This document shows, in pieces, positions 39,501 through 48,500 of a stretch of 64,000 bases of DNA. Each line of letters starts with the position of its first letter. The stretch's first letter is position 1. The DNA is from Brachypterus glaber. Taxonomy: Eukaryota; Arthropoda; Insecta; Coleoptera; Kateretidae. Position numbers and translations under genes: made by a program. Location of the stretch: assembly GCA_958510825.1 (NCBI GenBank), contig OY294046.1, positions 12,440,847 to 12,504,846 on the forward strand. The letters run 5' to 3'. The notes under the pieces are model-generated. The model was not told where the DNA came from. It saw only the letters and a program-made list of their open reading frames with translations, and did not search any database.

Positions 39501-42500
39501 TCGATGCGGCGGCGGGCGGTGGTTTTCGACCCAGCAAAAATTTTATCTAAACCTGAACCGCGTCTCGTAAAGGGTGTTCTCTTAGATAATTAAGTAAATT
39601 TTCACTTCCTTCTTCCCGAGCCTGCACGCCTTTTAACTGTTTCCTCCTGAATCCATTTTTTCTTCAATCTTAACAAAACTCTCCGAATCATTAAACTTTG
39701 CCAAGTCCACTTGCTCACATCCAATAGCCCAATAGCTTGAGCTAGCTCAAGTAAGCTTAATCGAAATACTACGTCGGCTCAACGTCGGGCCGCCGTCGGC
39801 AAATGATAATCGAAATACTACGTCGGCTCAACGTCGGGCCGCCGTCGGCAAATGATAATCGAAATACTACGTCGGCTCAACGTCGGGCCGCCGTCGGCAA
39901 ATGATAATCGAAATACTACATCGGCTCAACGTCGGGCCTCCGTAGGCATCTGACTAAAGAACCTAACAGCGGCATACCATCGCAGTTTGGATCATTGATC
40001 ACGAAAATGCCGCCGATTAACCGATTATATATTTTTTACACAGAAATATTTTTTTTCAGTTTTGTTTTTTAAAACATTAATTATAATAATTATGCTTTTG
40101 CTTTTTGCATTTTTACTTTTCCCAAGGAAAGTTTTGCGTTAGTAAAAAAATTGAAAAATTGTTATTGCTTTTTGTTAAGTTTCTTGGCGTTTTGTATCCA
40201 AAATATATTTTTATTGCTGTCAAGTATCAAAAATATTCAGGGTGGGGTAAAATTTACCCCATGGCGTTAAAAAAAATTGAAAAAAAATGAGTTAAAAATT
40301 AAAAAAAAAGGATTTTTTTATTTTTTTTTTGAATTTTTGTTGATTTTTTTTTGTTTTTGGTTTTTATTAACCTGGCCCTATAATTGGGGAAACTGTATAC
40401 ATATAAAATAATAATTCTGCTAAAAAACTCGTATTGCATTAAAAAAATATAAAATTATGGAAAACATGTTTTTACCCCACCCCGACTTTAACCAAAAACA
40501 ATACCAGCCTAGAACTTTGGATAATTAACCCGTAGTCTTTAGCTAAAAGCGTTCTTGAGTTATCATGGTTACAAATTTTCCGGAAATACACCAAATATAA
40601 AATACAAATATAAAATACTTATAGTACTTTTGTGCAATATTAGATGGCGCCACCATCTGTACGCTTTCACTACACTTTATTGTTAATTTAATATATACTT
40701 ATAAGGATCAATTCCTTTTAACGATCAATGCATAAGTCATTATGGAAAATTTTGTACTAGAGCAGTACAAAATGTCTATGTTGCAATCTATAGATTGCAA
40801 GTTGCAATTTGCAACATCTGATCTTAAAATAGTCGGTAAATAGTTGGCAATATGATGGGCAAATGATAATCCTTTGATGATCTTAAAATGGTCGGTAAAT
40901 GGTTCGCAATATGATCGGCAAATGATTATTCTTTGATGATCTTAAAATGGTCGGTATATGGTTGGCAATATGGTCGGCAAAAGAGCGGCAAATGATTATC
41001 GTTTGACCGTAGGCAACTATCTCCTATTGACGGCGGGTCGCCCATCAATTTCCGACGGCGGACCGCCTTCGCATCGTCAGCATGCCGACGGTCGGCCGCT
41101 GGGCGGCCGCCGAACCATTGTTTATTGGGTAATTATAATTCAATAAACTTACTGTTATTTTAAAATAAATATCGTGAGTATTTTTTTCCTTAATTTTCCG
41201 ACCATCAGCATCGTTATGAAGTGGCATAACCTCCGGTTCATTTATTTGACTTATGGTTTCGGTTCTGTCTAAAACTGCAACTCCAATATCAGTTTTTCTT
41301 AATACAACTGATAAATTTCCATATCCAGATCGATTTGCACGTACGCCTTTTATTTTCCTTTCAATTAAAAACTTTTTTGGGTTTCGAATTGGTGGCCTGA
41401 AAATAATCGATATTCTATTTACATATACCCGGACAACATCCATAAACTCATGAGGCCTCATAAGACCCTGATAAAACACTTTATCCTAAGAAGGTTTTTT
41501 AATCGTTCCCTTGAAAAGGTTCTTACCATAATGCTGTAAACATGCTAAGCATGTTCTTAAAAAGTGTACTGCTGTAGTAGCATAAGTGCTTCTACTCTAA
41601 ACATTCTTAGCATGATAAGAGTATTTTGCTAAGGATATTCCCAAAACATATTCTTAAAATATTCTAATGGGAATATTTTTAGAATAATGATATAGTGCAT
41701 ATGCTAAGCATGCTTAGAGTATTTTGCTAAGAATATTCCCAAATACATATTCTTAAAATATTGTAATGGGAATGTTTTTAGAATAGTAATATGGCGTATA
41801 TATTATTTTAATTTTATTAGGTTAGAATTACTAATATTCTTAAAATTACTGTTAATAACATAAGTTTTACCCTTAAGTAGTAGAAATGGATGTATTTTTA
41901 GACATAAAGTAATTATTATATAGTTTTAGACAAAAAATTAAAATTATTATTTTTTGAAATGATAATTATTTGCTATTTTTTTCTCTAAACATTGAATTTT
42001 TGTGTGGCGCATGTTTTTATGTTTTTATTATGGTAGAAAGTTTGCTTTCACAGTAAAACTGCATATCGCATATGAATCTTACCTGATGCTATATCTAAAG
42101 ATATTTATATACTTTAATTATTAGGTTTATCTCAAAGACGTAAAAATTATCGCCATGTCGAAATTTATGATCACATCATATATTATTATATTATAGAAGT
42201 ATTATAGAATATAATTGAAAGAAAGAGAAAAACTACATTAATGTAGAATTCTGAAACGCCTACCCACGTTGTTTGCGCCTGCGTAATATTCAATATTATT
42301 ACTTAATTGCATCAAATAAGAATATTTTAAGAAGCATCCCAAGAATATTCTTAAAAGTACATGTACCTACTTCTAAGAACATTCCTAACATGCTTCTTAA
42401 AACATTCTTATTTGATACAGAGGCTTATAAGAAGCTTCTTAGGAACTCCCAGCACGATTAAAACGGTATCCTTTGCATTTCTTTAATCGTTCTTAGAATA

Positions 42501-45500
42501 TCCTGAGTAAAATAGACATGCTTCTAAGAAGCATGCTGTCCTTCCGGCTATTTATTTTAAGAATATTCTTAGAAGGTTTTTGTGCTATCAGGGGAGCACA
42601 TGTTATGATTTCCACGTTTTGTACTCATACGAACATCATGATGAGCACATCTCATGATTTTGTGATCATGTTGTGAATTTGTTATGAGTTTGTTATGAGG
42701 TGTATACATTTAACGTTAAATCATTAAATGATGTCATAATGAATTCCACGTGAAATAGCAAATGTTGCCCGGGACCCGATTGAGAACGATTGCCGAATGG
42801 TACAGGCTTCTGTAATGTTTCAATTTCAGTGCACTTGACAGCGTTATGCTATAGGTGGCCCCACATGTTATTTCCTACCACTAACTAAACTTATTAAACG
42901 AATAAAGTCGCCTTCTAGGAATACTAGTATTAAAAGGTAGCTGTCTTTATAAGGATATACTACTAGTAATAACTAGTAATTAACTTACTGGTCACTGACC
43001 AGTGGTCAGCTAATTCGATACACATTATCGGATTGGTATGGTGAGCCGTAGATATCTGGAGGCTTTAGTCTAGAGGAACTAGTTCCTCCAGTCATCTTGG
43101 GGAACATTTCTACTGGGAAGTTCCCAGTGGGAACATCCCGGTGTCCTCAAGTTGTTGAAAATTGACTTGTGTTGGGGTCGATTTTTTTGTTATTTTTTTT
43201 GGTATCTCTTCGCGTTTTCAAGATATGAGCAAAAAGGTGTGTGTGTGTGTGTGTGTGTATGTGATCTTTTTAAGCAGGGTAATTTCCTTTTTTTTTAATT
43301 TCGCGGTTAATTTAAAGTTTGCGCATGCGCATTCCGTAGACCGCTGCTAGATCTTCATGACATGATCTCGTAATGACTTTACAATGAGGAGTCATCTGTA
43401 TGGGTTCATGAACTCAGAGAAAATCATTAAATGATGTCATAATGACTTCCGCGTGAAATAGCAAATGTTTTCCGGGTACCTAATAGATACCTCAGTTCTT
43501 AGCCCATAGGTAGAGAAGCTATAGTGGGTATTAGATAAAGACAAAAACACATCAGGTGTGTAAAATTTAGTCCGCCATTTTTACCTTTTAAACGTCAAAA
43601 TTCGTAAACAAAAACAAAACCTCAAAAAAGGTTTTTCACATTTTCACAAAAAAAAATTTAACACTATAAACAAAAGAAAACACACAAATAACACAAACAA
43701 CGCCACAAAAAAAATATCACCAATTATTCGATTTCATAACAAAATGACAGAGTGCAGCGTTGTCGGACCTCCTACCCATGTAAATTTACGTTTGCTTGCA
43801 TTTAAACGGGTTGAATGTAAATTTATGCTGTCTTTAAGTGTTCTTATTAAAATTTGTAGCAAAATATTGGAAATTTATTTGTTTTTATAATTAAAAATTA
43901 TACGGTTGAAATTGGCAACGTAGAGTTTAGATGTCAATTTTCTATCTATTGTTATTACGCAGCGCAGAACACTGCGCAAACGTTTATTTCCTCTATATAT
44001 TTTCTACCTATGTGTTCTTAGTTGTATCTGGAAATTAGGTTAATTTAACAAGGTACGTTAAGGCCTACCTAGAGGCTCGCATAACTAACATAAAACATAA
44101 CATACGATGCCGTGATTGGCTTGATGTGCCGTCATGTATCTTGTAAGCTGGCTTATAACGTTAAGCTAGTCTCGCATAAGAGCCTGTTGATAGGCCCTTA
44201 ATGCACATCAAGTCCCTGGAACAATGGGTTTACAGGGCCACCTGTTGGATTGACCTAACTTTGAGATGCAAGGGTAACTTCGACGACGACCTTTTGTCAC
44301 CCCTGATAAAGGTAGGTACAAAGTAGGTACTTAACTTTGTTTTTATAATATTTTTGAATTAACATAATATAAATGTATAAATTAATTTTTTTAACAGAAA
44401 GTTCGAACCCAAATATAACTTCAGGGGTGGATTTATTTCACTTTAAGGGGGGGGGGGGGGCATCCATAAGGAAAAAAATTGCGCTTTCGCCAAAAATTTA
44501 ATTTTGAAGGTATTTCTATGCTAATATATCTCGCTGGGGGGGGGGCATGGCCCCCCCCTTAAATCCGCCCATGTATAACTTTCACATAAAAGAAAATATT
44601 GTGATAGAAAAAAACAATCAACCATTTAAAAACCACATGAAAGGTAAAATAAAATTACAAAAAAAAAATATATTGTCATTTTTTTCCATCGCCCCCCCCT
44701 TCCGCCAAAATGTAAAAAACTGTTTTTAGACATAACTTTTTTATTATTCTCAACAAGAGAAAAATTTAAAAACCAAATAAAAGGTAAAATAAAATTATAC
44801 AAAAAGTTTTTTCCAGCCCCTCCACCTCTTCCCCAAAATGTAAAAAATTGTATCTGGACATTTTTTATTATTTACAATGGAAGAAATATTTTAAAACCAC
44901 TTAAAACAGATAAAAAAAATTCCCTCTCCCTCTCAAACGCCCCCCCCCCCCAATATTATAAATTGGACATAACTTTTTATGAGAAAGTATTCTTGCTCAT
45001 TCGAGACGGCTGGTCAATAAATTATTTTTAGCTGATAAAAAAGACAAAAAAACATGGCCTTTTTTATTTCTTGATACAAATAATGAAAAGACGAGAAATG
45101 TTTGCGCGGTTTAATACGGCGCGGTTTATTTCATGGGCGAATATATAGTATACGCGATTTTTTTGCTCGGTTTTTGCACTAAGATTTTAGGATGCGCGTT
45201 TTTTTACTTAAAAAATGTAGGTTACTTCCTGTTTTACTGTGCTATTTCCTTTGCTACTTCTTACCTTTTAAAATAATTGTTAATGGCGTAACACAATCCG
45301 TAAACTGTGGGAATTGGAACAAAATAGTCACAACATTTAAAAATTTGTCCATTGTAGTAACATTTTTCAAATATGGCCGAACATTCTGATCTGAGCTGAA
45401 AATAATAAAAAACTTAAGCTAGAAAATTTGTTTTAATAATAATAATTTAATTCAATTGGCTACCAAAACCAAACCATCCAAATTACCTCATTTGTATAAA

Positions 45501-48500
45501 ATGAAAAATTTCCAGTGACTGTCAGATGCTGAGGCCTTTGTTCTACAACTAAGGTTTTATAAAAGGCAATATATTTTAAACTATCTGTTTTCTCTATCTT
45601 AAAAGTATCATTTTCAAACCATCTAAAAGTTATATGAAATTATTATCGATTACAATAAAAAAATATATATATTCTGCAACCCGAGCTAAACTACCATACC
45701 TATACGCTTTTGAGGTTGCTGAATCCGAATCCGGAGTTAGTTTGACCTCGTTAGCTAGGATCAAGGTCAAGTCAAGGTCAAGTCAAGGTCAAAATGAGAA
45801 AAAACGATTTAATAGGCTTAAAAAATATTCTGCAACCCGAGCTAAACCACGAAACCTATAAGTTTTTAAGGTCACTGAATCCGAATCCGGGATCAGTTTG
45901 ACCACATCAGGTCAGGATCAAGGTCAAAATAAGAAAAAAACCATTGAATCGGAAAAAAATATTCTGCAACCCGAACTAAACCACTATAACAATAGGTTTT
46001 TGAGGACGCCGAATTCAGCGACCCTAAAACGTCTAAGAGCAGAGGTTTTCTCCGATCCAATGGCTTTTTCTCATTTTGACCTTGACTTGACCTGGATGCT
46101 GATCTAATGAGGTCAAACTGACCCCCGATTCGGATTCAGCAACCTCAAAAAAGTATAGGTATGGTGGTTTAGCTCGGGTAGCAGAATTTTTTGTGGGGCT
46201 GTGTTATTTTATTTGCAAACTCCATAGCCGTAGCTTAAGGGGTGGGTAATAAAGGGAAGGCTCCAAAAATCTTAAAATTAAAAAAGTTGTCAAAATCTTG
46301 GATTAAAAATACTAAAGTTGACAATAATTTTTTTCTACTACCTAATTAAGTGATAGCTTACATATTATATACCGTTGTCAAGGCTTGTTTACCTTGGCAA
46401 CCAATAAAATCAGTGAACTCATTTATTATAGACCGTTGTTCAATAATGATAAAATTTAAGACAACTACTTTTTTCAACTTATGTGTCAAACTGAAAGCTA
46501 TGTCAAAATATTTTTTAACCTATATTTTTAACTAATACTTGGAGTTACTAGCTTTAGGTAGTAGAAAAAGTATTATATGCACCACGTATGCGAACTGTCT
46601 TAAGTGTTCTCGACTGATTTTTTGCTTCGACTCCGTTTCAGCAAACAAATTTCAGTCTCGAACACTAACAACTTAGTTTGTACTAGGTGCATAATAAATC
46701 AAATCTTTTCTTTCTTTTCTCATCAATTTGCAAGCTAATTACTATTTCTGACATCTGAAATGATCATTTTAACGGTAAATTATATTTGTTGATGTCTTTT
46801 AAGTTATACCGACAAGAATCACCGAAAAGGGGTCCGATCTAATGTAGAACAAACTGGACTTTGCCGAAGCAAACCTAGGCAGAATGTATTTGCGCTATGA
46901 ATAAAGCAATATTATTTTAAAAATTTTAACACCATATAAAATATGCGGATCATGACATACCAATAAATAAGGTATACCTATGATAATCATACTTATTAGT
47001 AATAATATATTTTTTAAAATTGTAAATTTTGCGAGCTTCCGCTAAATGAATAACAAAATTCCGGCCTCTACTCATCCGTCTCTGAGTTCAAAACCATGTA
47101 TGTCGGCCTCTGCCGGTCTTTTTTAAGCATTAATAGGTTTGTAAAATCTGTTGTCAGAACGATTTCAATGCCTAACTTGATAAAACCTACTGTTTTCAAA
47201 AAATTGTTGCCAGGCCTGTGTTTACAAAGTCTTGCCGAAATTTTTACAATCATTTACAATTTTGGCGAAGGCGCTACTGTAGTGCAATGAAATTATGCGG
47301 CATTTTAGGTTAGTCCAAAGAATTTTGGACTTTTAAAGCCAAATTCGAATTACTCCATCACGTAAGGTTTAAAAAAATAATTTTAAAAGTTAAAAAAAAC
47401 ACTGTTGGGCATTTTAGGATATAAATTACTCAAAACGAAAAAAAAAAAAAATGAGTTCAAGGTATTCAGCCCAAAATTTTGTTAATATAGTGATATTTTT
47501 TACTATAGGCTATTATGTAGTATTTCAGTTTACCAGTTATACCAAGATACATCATTTATAATATCTTCTGTTTCATTCATTATCCAACTACACAAATCTG
47601 GTGGCCTTGATCTTTTTTGCGCTTTTTGTCATGTTTATTTGGATTCGGAATGAAACAGAAGATATTATGAATGATTTATGTTGGTATACTATACTAAAAT
47701 ACTACATAATAGTGTTTAGAAAAAATTTCACTAGATATAAGATAACATAGCATTGACGTAATAATATTACAATATTATAATAATAATATACTAATTTTAA
47801 GGCCTTGTTCTGATTTTTGATTTCAAAAAACTGATTGTTTTTTGCTTTTTTATACTACACAATATGTGTAGAATACGCTCCTAAAATATTTTGACGAAAT
47901 TTATCTTGTTTAAAAAGTTATACATACATATACTAAAAATTATACATAAAAAAATAATAAAATTATAAAATTTTAAGGGGCGATTCTACATCATAAAATA
48001 TGACAAAAAGTTCCTATAAACATATCTAAAAATACGTCGGATGGGAGATACGCCCTTTTGAATGTGGCTAAAAAATTAGGTTTTTATTTAATAACTCAGA
48101 AACCCTTTGAGATACAGCAAGGAGGTTTTGCATAAAAACTAATCTTAATAACGCCCATCTTCGTATCTTATTTTTATGTACTTATTCTAACCAAGGGCTT
48201 GCGAAACGGGGGGCCTTACCAGTTTTTTGACCCAAACTTTTTTATGTGTATCTTTTTTTTATTTTTTGTAAAAAATAAAATTTCCTTGAGTAAAAATACA
48301 TAAAAAATGTCAGATAGTGTAACCCTGTAGGTGCAACCTTTTTCAAAAAAAAAAATGGAATTAAGAGGAAGTTGCATTCTGTGCCACCAAAAATGTTACT
48401 TTTTAAAAGGCTATTACTCCTTTAATATTTTTTCGGTAAATTTTATTTATTTATTTATTTATTTATTCCAGCATGATTATGCTATATAATATACATATTA

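Noticed and set aside
39759..39955. Evenly spaced 49-bp repeats, CRISPR-like at a glance
   Set aside because: Units are contiguous with no unique spacers, and the sequence is eukaryotic. It is a tandem repeat within a foldback.
41397..41479. Upstream extension of the ppk finger exon to 41479
   Set aside because: The extra codons abut a TE end and look repeat-derived, while a good acceptor (attattttcag) sits at 41397 with matching phase. Kept only as an alternative in the findings.
43238..43260. (GT)n tract considered as a regulatory Z-DNA signal
   Set aside because: Only about 11 units, an ordinary microsatellite far from any recognised promoter.
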